From the NCBI GenBank assembly GCA_040235555.1, contig JBECKZ010000014.1, forward strand, positions 1 through 23,205: DNA of 23,205 bases, read 5' to 3'. The DNA is from RI-92 sp040235555. GTDB lineage: Bacteria > Pseudomonadota > Gammaproteobacteria > UBA6429 > Thiohalophilaceae. Every line of letters begins with the position of its first letter. The stretch's first letter is position 1. The notes below the pieces were generated by a model. It did not search any database and was not told the DNA's origin. It saw only the letters and a list, made by a program, of their open reading frames with translations. Made by a program: the position numbers and the translations under genes. Of this stretch, positions 14,285 to 21,212 are shown piece after piece.

Positions 14285-14625
14285 GACTTTGCTGCCTCAA
14301 GTGGCAACCTCCCAAACTCATCTTTAATATTGAGTGCCGCACCGTTTTTAAGCAGATAGTTTGCAATCTCTTGAGTACTAGCGCAATGGAGTGGAGTCAT
14401 GCTCATGTCTCCTTTTATATTGATATCAAGACCTGCCTTTAATAGTAGCTCGATAGAACGGAGGTCACCACGCCTAGCCGCAATATGAAGACAGGTATCA
14501 TCATCTGGTACGCGGTACGTCAACGGATCTATTGGAGCTAAAGGGTCGTTAGATTCGTAGTTCTGTACGTCCGCAAAAGCCACCCTAAGTTCGTCAAGCT
14601 CTATCTGTGTAAGTTGCTGTTGCAT
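14278..14625 (-). CDS. cassette-encoded ankyrin repeat protein
   Basis: A 115-aa protein with about two and a half ankyrin repeats after an acidic N-terminal region. Repeat 1 is DDTCLHIAARRGDLRSIELL then LKAGLDINIK (about residues 43-73). Repeat 2 is SMTPLHCASTQEIANYLLKN then GAALNIKDE (about 75-103). A capping half repeat FGRLPLEAAKSL ends the protein. Ankyrin repeats bind other proteins and the partner is unknown. No signal peptide or membrane segment, so probably cytoplasmic. The TAA stop lies inside the attC R' box. The ribosome site at 14625 is weak, as for several genes in this array. Confidence 0.85.
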   Translation of the reverse strand: MQQQLTQIELDELRVAFADVQNYESNDPLAPIDPLTYRVPDDDTCLHIAARRGDLRSIELLLKAGLDINIKGDMSMTPLHCASTQEIANYLLKNGAALNIKDEFGRLPLEAAKSL

Positions 14626-14646
14626 TTCTAAGTTCTTTGTTTCTAC

Positions 14647-14736
14647 GCTCTAACGTGTTGGGTAAAAGGCCGAGGGGACGCGCAGCGTCCACGAGGCCCG
14701 AGCCCGATAGGGCGACCTCGGCCAGATTGTTAGAGC
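14647..14736 (-). repeat. attC site (90 bp)
   Basis: GCTCTAAC (14647-14654) and GTTAGAGC (14729-14736) are perfectly complementary outer boxes. GGCCGAGG (14668-14675) pairs with CCTCGGCC (14716-14723), and GGACGC/GCGTCC forms an inner arm. The R' box also matches the 5' core of its cassette at 15006-15013. Confidence 0.92.
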
Positions 14737-14756
14737 TTTCTTTGCACATAGTTAAT

Positions 14757-14996
14757 TTAAATTATTTCTATCTCGTCTGGTTTCAAGCAAAACCAACCAA
14801 TATTTGAATCTTCCGCACCAAACCAAATAGAGCCGTATTTATCTATTTCGACTATTTTCTTTATTGCGCCTTCCACATTTTTTAGTGCATCTACATCCTC
14901 TGGAGGTAAATCATGAATTAGCCACTTGGGCATTTTTGGAATTTTTGCCATTGCTCCAACAATAATTATCTTGCCATTTTTATCTATCAATTCCAT
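14757..14996 (-). CDS. cassette-encoded small hypothetical protein
   Basis: A 79-aa protein starting MELIDKNGKIIIVG. The pattern suggests a small beta-rich fold: a first strand (KIIIVGAMAKIP), a helix-prone acidic middle (PPEDVDALKNVEGAIKKIVE), then strands with aromatic residues (YGSIWFGAED, IGWFCLKPDEIEII). A C-terminal W.CL.PDE-like ending with regular beta alternation hints at an SH3-like barrel, but this is a guess. It fits neatly between the 5' core at 15007-15013 and the attC at 14647-14736, so it is the only gene of its cassette. No family recognised. Confidence 0.7.
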   Translation of the reverse strand: MELIDKNGKIIIVGAMAKIPKMPKWLIHDLPPEDVDALKNVEGAIKKIVEIDKYGSIWFGAEDSNIGWFCLKPDEIEII

Positions 14997-15006
14997 CTTT
15001 ATAGAG

Positions 15007-15093
15007 CTCTAACGATTGCATGAGGGGCGCGAAAAAGCGTAGCTTTTGAGCGTCTCAATGAGCGAAGCGAATAACTCAATGCGCTTGTTAGAT
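15007..15093 (-). repeat. attC site (87 bp)
   Basis: CTCTAAC (15007-15013) and GTTAGAT (15087-15093, a perfect GTTRRRY) bound the site. Inner arms GCATGAG and CTCAATGC pair with one unpaired base, the kind of extra-helical base that gives attC sites their strand preference. AAAAGC/GCTTTT forms the central hairpin. The R' box matches the 5' core at 15659-15665. Confidence 0.92.
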
Positions 15094-15097
15094 TGTA

Positions 15098-15649
15098 TTA
15101 TTTTGATATACATTTTTTAGACTCTTTATCATCGGGTGATTGAATGATAAACAGCTTTCCACTTATCGGATGAATAAAGAACAACGCATGTATGCCACCA
15201 TTGTCACACACGATTCGGAAATGCCATACTTTTTCGTTCGCTTTTGCAAAACCGTTTATTTTGGATTGCAGCGTCGCTGTAACTGCAACAGAAATATAAG
15301 CGTTCTTTAATATGTCAGGATACCTCCCCAATACTATTTCTTTTGCATCATCTATAGTAATTTTCCATGTTTTGGCATAGTTAGGTATTTGTGTTTTATA
15401 TTCAGGCACATCAGTGTTAAATGCGATGCGAAGGACTGACTCTTTGTCCTTCGAGCCATAAAAGATTGTTCCATCTTCCCCTGTTATAAATTCAATATCT
15501 TTTTCCTTAAGTTGATTCACAATTATTTTATAACGACTTGGATCGCCAATTTTAATGTGCTGGTTATATTTGTTTGGTTCACCACATGAGACACAAAATG
15601 TTACAACAATCGTGAACAGTATATATTTCTTCAAAGTTGCTAATTTCAT
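15098..15649 (-). CDS. cassette-encoded putative lipoprotein
   Basis: A 183-aa protein starting MKLATLKKYILFTIVVTFCV, followed by SCGEPNK. The hydrophobic run ending in VSC-G is a lipobox-like lipoprotein signal with the lipid-modified cysteine near residue 21. The mature part is soluble, with a YIL-like region DDAKEIVLGRYPDILKNAYI and a tail HALFFIHPISGKLFIIQSPD that suggests a PepSY-like or small beta domain; this is uncertain. The open frame continues 34 codons upstream through the neighbouring attC site, so that extension is translated recombination-site sequence and is rejected. The gene lies exactly between the 5' core at 15659 and the attC at 15007-15093. Function unknown. Confidence 0.75.
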   Translation of the reverse strand: MKLATLKKYILFTIVVTFCVSCGEPNKYNQHIKIGDPSRYKIIVNQLKEKDIEFITGEDGTIFYGSKDKESVLRIAFNTDVPEYKTQIPNYAKTWKITIDDAKEIVLGRYPDILKNAYISVAVTATLQSKINGFAKANEKVWHFRIVCDNGGIHALFFIHPISGKLFIIQSPDDKESKKCISK

Positions 15650-15658
15650 GTTTATGCA

Positions 15659-15748
15659 ATCTAACGATTGAGCCAAGGGGCCGAAAAACTGCGTAGCAGT
15701 TTTGAGGTCCCGCCTACGAAGCAGGCAAACTTGGGCGACTTGTTGGGC
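15659..15748 (-). repeat. attC site (90 bp)
   Basis: ATCTAAC (15659-15665) and GTTGGGC (15742-15748) both match the core consensus exactly. Inner arms GCCAAG and CTTGGGC pair with a bulge, and AAAACTGC with GCAGTTTT forms a perfect central hairpin. The R' box GCCCAAC (minus strand) matches the 5' core of the first cassette at 16132-16138 exactly. Confidence 0.92.
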
Positions 15749-15752
15749 CAAA

Positions 15753-16116
15753 TCATTTGAGTGTCATCATAATGAATGAATAAACACAAATACCAAATAT
15801 CATTATTATGCTCGTAGCTAAAGAATACTTTGCGTATGCAGGTGGCAGTGATAGCCTCTTAATTTGCCAGTGCATGACACCTTGATGTATCGCTATGTAT
15901 AAAATAACACCACCAATAAAATACGTAGGCTTATCGTAAGCAAGAGCTGCCAAAATAATCCATAAAATTAGACCAAATTTTTCGAAATGGCGTCATAGTT
16001 TCGACTAAATGCCCCTTCTGCTCTGTTGAAAGTTTCTTAATACCAGCTTCTGCTATAAAGCGACTCACAACAAGGAACCCTATTAATATTACTAGTGCGA
16101 ATGTAAATTTATTCAT
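15753..16116 (-). pseudogene. cassette membrane protein split by a one-base frameshift
   Basis: Two overlapping frames form one coherent membrane protein. Frame 1 starts at 16116 (MNKFTFALVILIGFLVVSRF) behind an AGGA ribosome site, runs to ETMTPFRK, then ends in an unrelated tail at 15931. Frame 2 continues from there with ILWIILAALAYDKPTYFIGG and VILYIAIHQGVMHWQIKRLS to the stop at 15753. Removing one T from the T5 run at 15978-15982 joins them as MTPFRKFGLILW, giving about 120 aa with four hydrophobic segments. This is either a real inactivating insertion, a sequencing error in a homopolymer, or, less likely, programmed frameshifting. It is the first cassette of cluster 2; its attC begins 5 bases after the stop. 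Confidence 0.7.
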
Positions 16117-16131
16117 TAGTTATTTCCTAAA

Positions 16132-16193
16132 GCCCAACAGTTATTTAGACGAACGTTCGTAATTTACCGTATTAGGCGGCCGTTCATCTAAAT
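16132..16193. other. proximal boundary of cassette cluster 2 with adjacent inverted repeat
   Basis: GCCCAAC (16132-16138) is the 5' core of the first cassette. Next to it ATTTAGACGAACG (16143-16155) pairs with CGTTCATCTAAAT (16181-16193) with one mismatch, and a CGAACGTTCG palindrome sits at 16150-16159. No second core is found to the right, so this is not a normal attC. It may be the ancestral insertion point, a relic attI, or simply a hairpin after malQ. Confidence 0.45.
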
Positions 16194-16232
16194 CCCGATA
16201 AAACTAAAAATACGAACAGCGATTAAAGTATC

Positions 16233-16245
16233 GCCAGTTTCTGGC
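16233..16245 (-). terminator. weak hairpin after malQ
   Basis: GCCAG (16233-16237), TTT, CTGGC (16241-16245) forms a 5-bp stem 22 bases past the malQ stop on the minus strand. No T-run follows, so activity is doubtful. Confidence 0.25.
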
Positions 16246-16266
16246 TGAATTGCCAGATGTAATGCA

Positions 16267-17748
16267 TTATTCGCGGTCGTAGCGCTGGCAGAGGGTGTTG
16301 AGGCGTGGCGCGATATCGTCATTGAGTTGTTGCCACTCAAAGCGCCAGCGCCAGTTACCTTCAGTGGTGCCGGGGGTATTCATGCGTTCACCCTGTCCCA
16401 GACTGATGACATCCTGCATGGGCACTACGGCAAGACAGGCGACGGAAGACCATGCGCTGCGGATCAGCGGCCAGGGCATGTCTTCGTCATTAGTAATTTC
16501 AAGATAATCTTTCACCAGCTTTTTTGTATTTGCGTCGAGTTGTTCATACCAGGACAAGGTGGTGTCATTATCGTGGGTGCCGGTGTATACCACGCTATTG
16601 AATTCATGGTTGTGCGGCAGATAAGCGTTCTTTGGATTACCGTCGAAGGCGAATTGCAGGATCTTCATGCCGGGCAGATGGAATTTTTCGCGCAGGGCAG
16701 TGACTTCATCGGTAATCACGCCGAGGTCTTCAGCCACCAGCGGTAAGGCATGAAAGGTGTTGTACAGGGTCTGCAATAATTTCTTGCCCGGGGCCTTGAC
16801 CCATTTACCATTGATCGCCGTCTCTTCTTCCGCCTTGATCTCCCAGTAGGCCTCGAAGCCGCGAAAGTGATCCACCCGCACCAGGTCAAACAGTTGCAGT
16901 TGCGTGTGCAGCCGCTGTTGCCACCAGTGGAAGTTGTCAGCCTGCATGGCCTTCCAGTCGTATTGCGGATTACCCCAGCGCTGGCCGGTCTCGGAAAAAT
17001 AATCCGGTGGTACCCCGGCGACGAAGCGTGGTTGACCCTCATTATCCAGCATGAACAGTTCGCGCCGTGCCCAGACATCCACGCTGTCATAGGCAACATA
17101 GATGGGCAGGTCACCGAACAACAAGACACCGTGTTCCTTGGCATAGCGCTTGAGGTCTGCCCATTGCTGGAAAAACACGAACTGGCCGAACTGATAAAAA
17201 CCGATGCGTTGTTGCAATTGCTTGCGTGCCTGCTTCAATGCTGACGGGTCACGATCGCGTAACGGAGCCGGCCACTCACTCCACACCTTGTGGCTCTGCT
17301 GTTCGCGCAGACTCATGAACAGCGCGTAGTCGTCGAGCCAGTGGGATTGTTGTTCGCAGAAGATCGCGAACTGTTCGTTCAGGTTACCCGGATTATGCAC
17401 TGATAACAGGGTCCAGGCCTGTTCCAGACAACGACGGTGCGAGGCGGCATCACACGCGTCCGGCTGATCGTGTAATAAATTGCGATCCTGTAACCAGTCG
17501 AGACTCAGCATACTGGTTTCACAGGCATGGGCAGACAAGGCCTGATACGGTGAACCGTCGCTATGGGTCGGACCTAGCGGCAGCATCTGCCAGATACTGA
17601 TTCCTGCACGGGCCAGGAACTCTACAAAGCGATAGGCATCGTGACAGATCAAACCTTTGGGAAACGGACCCGGTAAGGAAGTGGGATGTAACAGGATCCC
17701 AGCGCGCCGGCGCTGGTGCAGGATATGCTGATCCCGTGGAGTCGTCAT
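16267..17748 (-). CDS. malQ: 4-alpha-glucanotransferase (amylomaltase, GH77)
   Basis: A 493-aa enzyme of the short bacterial/plant D-enzyme type. It opens RAGILLHPTSLPGPFPKG. The GH77 residues are readable: nucleophile D293 in LVRVDHFRGFEAYW, acid/base E340 in PLVAEDLGVI, and D393 in YTGTHDNDTT; the first two positions coincide with Thermus aquaticus amylomaltase numbering. It moves glucan segments between maltodextrins in the cytoplasm, releasing glucose and lengthening chains for glycogen turnover. It is the last gene of the glgC, GH57, malQ order on the minus strand, 91 bp after the GH57 gene. No clear ribosome site precedes the ATG at 17748, so translation may be weak or the start may differ slightly. 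Confidence 0.95.
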   Translation of the reverse strand: MTTPRDQHILHQRRRAGILLHPTSLPGPFPKGLICHDAYRFVEFLARAGISIWQMLPLGPTHSDGSPYQALSAHACETSMLSLDWLQDRNLLHDQPDACDAASHRRCLEQAWTLLSVHNPGNLNEQFAIFCEQQSHWLDDYALFMSLREQQSHKVWSEWPAPLRDRDPSALKQARKQLQQRIGFYQFGQFVFFQQWADLKRYAKEHGVLLFGDLPIYVAYDSVDVWARRELFMLDNEGQPRFVAGVPPDYFSETGQRWGNPQYDWKAMQADNFHWWQQRLHTQLQLFDLVRVDHFRGFEAYWEIKAEEETAINGKWVKAPGKKLLQTLYNTFHALPLVAEDLGVITDEVTALREKFHLPGMKILQFAFDGNPKNAYLPHNHEFNSVVYTGTHDNDTTLSWYEQLDANTKKLVKDYLEITNDEDMPWPLIRSAWSSVACLAVVPMQDVISLGQGERMNTPGTTEGNWRWRFEWQQLNDDIAPRLNTLCQRYDRE

Positions 17749-17839
17749 AGACTGAATTATTACACTCTATTTGTTAGGACAACTCAATAAAACGTCATGC
17801 GCACCACAAGGGTAAGCACAATCGTTTTTAATCACGCTG

Positions 17840-19537
17840 TCAGTGTTCCTGCCCTCGCCGCATCGTCCCCCCCGCACTCGGCTTGCCACCACCATGGGTA
17901 AACGAGTGCGACAAATATTCCGGTGCCGGCTCTCCGATCAACATATATAAATGCGAAAGCTGCAAACGATACAGCCGCTCGAAATCATGCACGGACTCCG
18001 CTGGATTGTAATCACCGAACCACCAGAACCAGTCGGAGCCCTCGCAGATCGCCAGTTGCGTTTCAATGCGGTCGCGATCACCCGGGCTGAAGCGGCCCGT
18101 CGCTAATGCCTTATCTACCGCCTTTTTCGCATCACACAACATGTCCCAGCCCAGGTTCTTGTCATGCGATCCAATCCAGGTGGAGAACGTACCGTAGACC
18201 CAACTGCCGGCCACGATCCTGTCTAACTGGCGTGCCTTCTTGTGTTCAGTGAGATAATGCGAATACGTCGTCAGGTTAATGCCTGGATGGGTACTTAATT
18301 TTTCGTACAGGGCCTTAAGAAAAAAATAGCCGTTCTCCGGATAATATTCCCAGGCATTTTCACCATCGAGGATGATTGAGACAACCGCATCCGGATCATC
18401 GGCGCAAGCGACGGCGATGTTGTCGAGGTGGTGGACTAAATTTGCTACCGCATCATCGGCATGCCAGGTGGCATAGGTAAAGCCAATCAGATCCGAGAGC
18501 CCATCATCGCGGAAAAAACAATGAGCATCGCTGTGCGGCGCCAGGTAAGGACGATGTACGCAATGCACCAGGCCACCGTCTTGTTGCTGGTTGAGACTGT
18601 TGCGCAAGACAGTCTCGCCACTGGCTATCCATTTGACCCCGTGCTGGGCGAGCAGCTGGATCGTGCGCTCGCTGACACTACCCTCGGAAGGCCAGCAACC
18701 GGTTGGCTTGAAACCGAAATAGTCCTGAAACACGGCCATACCTTTATTAATATGCCAGCGCACGCGCTCTTCCCCGCCGGGATAGATCTCGCAACCGGGC
18801 AAGGGCGCATCGGGCATGGCCTCGTGCGCACTCTTGATGTCCAGCAACAACGGCATGATCGGATGGGCATAGGGCGTCATGGACAATTCGATCTGACCAC
18901 GCTGAGCCAGGGCGCGATAGCGTGCGATCACATTGGCACACAACTCGCCGATCACTTTTAATAATTCATTGCGATCCTGCATGCTGAAGCTCATACCTTT
19001 ATCAATCAGCTTGCGCACACGCAGGTCACTGCGGCGCACGGTTTCACCCATCCAGGCCAGATGAAACCAGACATTCAGATCGACCAGGTACTGATCGTGA
19101 AGATACATCACGGTATCCGGATGTTTTTCCAGGAACTTCGCCTGTTCCGCCAGGCGCTCGTATTCAGGGTAGCGCTTGATCAGACGTTCCTCGTTGGCAC
19201 GCAGACAATGCTTGATCATGTCCAGACGTTGCTGGGGTGAAGTTGGTAAGGCTGGTTGCACCAAGGCCTCGAGCATCGGATCATTGATCGCAGCAGCGTG
19301 GGAAAAATAATGGGCAATCTGCCGGTTGTAATCGTCGATCTGTTCGAGCAGGGTCGGCGTGAAATTAACGACAGCCTTCGCCTGTGGACAGGCTTCCAGG
19401 TGTGCCGCCATGTCCACGTAATCCTTGATCACATGCAGGTAAGTCCACGGTAACTGGTAAATACCGGTGTGCACATCCTTGTACTGTGGCTGGTGCATAT
19501 GCCAGTACACCACCACGTTCAGCGGATTAGCGGACAT
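17840..19537 (-). CDS. GH57 family glycoside hydrolase (alpha-amylase / branching enzyme-like)
   Basis: A 565-aa GH57 protein. Conserved region 1 is VVYWHMHQPQYKD (HMHQP at residues 13-17). The nucleophile region is GCWPSEGSVSE, with the probable nucleophile E285. The region holding the probable catalytic Asp is SIILDGENAWEYYPENGYFF, with D391. GH57 enzymes act on alpha-1,4/1,6 glucans as amylases, amylopullulanases, 4-alpha-glucanotransferases or branching enzymes; this one is placed beside glgC and malQ, so intracellular glycogen work is likely. No signal peptide is seen. The ATG at 19537 has AGGA 8 bases upstream; a TTG six codons earlier is less likely. It overlaps the end of glgC by 11 bases, indicating translational coupling. 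Confidence 0.92.
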   Translation of the reverse strand: MSANPLNVVVYWHMHQPQYKDVHTGIYQLPWTYLHVIKDYVDMAAHLEACPQAKAVVNFTPTLLEQIDDYNRQIAHYFSHAAAINDPMLEALVQPALPTSPQQRLDMIKHCLRANEERLIKRYPEYERLAEQAKFLEKHPDTVMYLHDQYLVDLNVWFHLAWMGETVRRSDLRVRKLIDKGMSFSMQDRNELLKVIGELCANVIARYRALAQRGQIELSMTPYAHPIMPLLLDIKSAHEAMPDAPLPGCEIYPGGEERVRWHINKGMAVFQDYFGFKPTGCWPSEGSVSERTIQLLAQHGVKWIASGETVLRNSLNQQQDGGLVHCVHRPYLAPHSDAHCFFRDDGLSDLIGFTYATWHADDAVANLVHHLDNIAVACADDPDAVVSIILDGENAWEYYPENGYFFLKALYEKLSTHPGINLTTYSHYLTEHKKARQLDRIVAGSWVYGTFSTWIGSHDKNLGWDMLCDAKKAVDKALATGRFSPGDRDRIETQLAICEGSDWFWWFGDYNPAESVHDFERLYRLQLSHLYMLIGEPAPEYLSHSFTHGGGKPSAGGTMRRGQEH

Positions 19538-20795
19538 GATGAATTTCCTGATCAAGCATCTCCGGTGTCACCAGGACGATGCCCTTGGGTGATACATAAA
19601 ACTGTTTCTTGTCTTTTTCCCTGTCCATCCCGATCTCCGTACCGGGTGGGATCACGCAGCCCTTATCGATGATGGCGTTCTTGATTTTGCAATGTTCACT
19701 GATGGTCACTTCCGGCAAGGCCACGACTCCGCTGACATCAGCAAAGGATTCCACTGTCACGCTGGAGAACAACAGCGACTTGCGCACCAGCGCCCCGGAA
19801 ATAATGCAGCCACCGGAAACCATGGAATCGATTGCGCGACCGCGGCGGATTTCGTCATCAAAAATAAACTTGGCTGGCGGCAATTGTTCCTGATAGGTCC
19901 AGATCGGCCATTCGCGATCGTAGAGATTGAGTTCGGGGGTCACCCCGACCAGCTCCATGTTGGCCTCCCAAAAGGAATCGATGGTACCGACATCACGCCA
20001 GTAGCCCTGTTTGCCGCTTACCGGGTCCCGGAAGGAATAGGCATAGGCGCGATACTTGTTGATGATGGAGGGGATCACATCCTTGCCGAAATCGTGGGAA
20101 GAGCTGCGCGAGTCCGCATCCTTGATCAATTGTTCAATCAGAAAATCCTTGTTGAAGATGTAGATACCCATGGAAACCAGGGCCATGTCCGGATTGCCCG
20201 GCATTGGCGGGGGATCTGATGGCTTTTCCTGAAAACTTTCGATTCTCCCGTATTGATCCACGCCCATCACCCCAAAGGCACTGGCCTGTTCCAGCGGCAC
20301 CTCGATACAACCCACCGTGATGTCCGCGGTCTGCTCCACGTGATAGGCAAGCATGGCACCGTAGTCCATTTTATACACATGGTCTCCCGCCAGGATCAGG
20401 ACATAGTCCGGATCGTGGGTACGGATGATATCGATATTCTGAAAGATGGCATCGGCGGTACCGGCATACCAGGAGGTCTCAATACGCTGTTGCGCGGGCA
20501 ACAGTTCGACAAACTCGCCAAATTCGCCACGGAACATCCCCCAACCCTGCTGGATGTGCACGATCAGCGAGTGGGCCTTGTACTGGGTCAACACCCCGAT
20601 GCGGCGGATGCCTGAGTTAATGCAATTGGAAAGTGGAAAATCGATGATACGGAATTTCCCGCCGAATGGCATGGCCGGTTTGGCTCGCCACATCGTCAAC
20701 TGCTTGAGTCGTGAGCCCCGACCACCGGCCATGATCAGGGCCAGGGTATCGCGGGTAAGCCGACTGACGAAACGGGGCGAGCGGTTATGACTCAT
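19527..20795 (-). CDS. glgC: glucose-1-phosphate adenylyltransferase (ADP-glucose pyrophosphorylase)
   Basis: A 422-aa enzyme making ADP-glucose from ATP and glucose-1-phosphate, the committed step of glycogen synthesis. The nucleotidyltransferase domain starts at ALIMAGGRGSRLKQLTMWRA and continues KPAMPFGGKFRIIDFPLSN. The substrate loop YAGTADAIFQNID, the catalytic-region ILAGDHVYKMDY and the sugar-phosphate segment SFQEKPSDP follow. A C-terminal left-handed beta-helix domain carries the regulatory part. Length and order match bacterial GlgC, which is normally an allosteric homotetramer. It is the first gene of the minus-strand run and is divergent from glgB across a 417-bp gap. The start at 20795 agrees with family length. 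Confidence 0.96.
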   Translation of the reverse strand: MSHNRSPRFVSRLTRDTLALIMAGGRGSRLKQLTMWRAKPAMPFGGKFRIIDFPLSNCINSGIRRIGVLTQYKAHSLIVHIQQGWGMFRGEFGEFVELLPAQQRIETSWYAGTADAIFQNIDIIRTHDPDYVLILAGDHVYKMDYGAMLAYHVEQTADITVGCIEVPLEQASAFGVMGVDQYGRIESFQEKPSDPPPMPGNPDMALVSMGIYIFNKDFLIEQLIKDADSRSSSHDFGKDVIPSIINKYRAYAYSFRDPVSGKQGYWRDVGTIDSFWEANMELVGVTPELNLYDREWPIWTYQEQLPPAKFIFDDEIRRGRAIDSMVSGGCIISGALVRKSLLFSSVTVESFADVSGVVALPEVTISEHCKIKNAIIDKGCVIPPGTEIGMDREKDKKQFYVSPKGIVLVTPEMLDQEIHHVR

Positions 20796-21212
20796 CGATT
20801 GAACCTTGACAGTGTTAGTAAATTCAAATGCCGTAAAAACTGTTTAGCAAATTGCAAGCCAAAGAATATGTTAGGCAGATTTATTGCTTATTACATTGAC
20901 GTAACACAAGATGGTGCGGTTTTGACGCCGTTTATGTGACCCTTGTTGGCCAACCAAGTTTCGACATCGCACTATTACACGGCATCCTTTATGCTGAGTA
21001 TAGTGCTACGCACGAGAATAAGGCATACAATTCAAATATGTTAGCCTGATTTTCGGTCAGCGCGCACCACGGGCCACTCAACGCCAGCCGTAGCAAGGAT
21101 TTTGCCGCGATTTGCTGTTGCACCGGGAATGCGCACAGTAATTGCAAGGACCTCACTGACGGCACGTATTTCACAACCCGTAACAGAATGCATGCACTAA
21201 TACGCTCAGACC
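20796..21212. promoter_or_regulatory. divergent glgC/glgB intergenic region
   Basis: 417 bp with no credible gene. It should contain both promoters, but I cannot pick -35/-10 pairs with confidence. TTAC and GTAA face each other around six bases near 20889-20902. An imperfect direct repeat AATATGTTAG(G/C)C(A/T)GAT begins at 20865 and at 21035, 170 bases apart, and could be a regulator site. glgB's own ribosome site is weak. Confidence 0.45.

Larger units (their letters stand above)
13191..16138 (-). mobile_element. integron cassette cluster 2 without integrase (CALIN-type)
   Basis: Up to six consecutive cassettes on the minus strand, running from the core GCCCAAC at 16132-16138 to the partial site at 13191-13197. 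Four attC sites (15659-15748, 15007-15093, 14647-14736, 14206-14284) are clear and one (13672-13757) is degenerate. Core pairs: GCCCAAC 16132 with GTTGGGC 15742; ATCTAAC 15659 with GTTAGAT 15087; CTCTAAC 15007 with GTTAGAG 14729; CTCTAAC 14648 with GTTAGAG 14277; TGCTAAC 14206 with GTTAACA 13751 (one mismatch). It is more AT-rich than malQ next door. No integrase gene adjoins it. Confidence 0.88.

Noticed and set aside
15650..15751. 34-codon N-terminal extension of the lipoprotein gene
   Set aside because: It is a translation of the attC site at 15659-15748 and would bury the lipoprotein signal.
17769..17775. GTTAGGA between malQ and the GH57 gene
   Set aside because: A lone 7-mer without a partner core or attC stem; likely chance.
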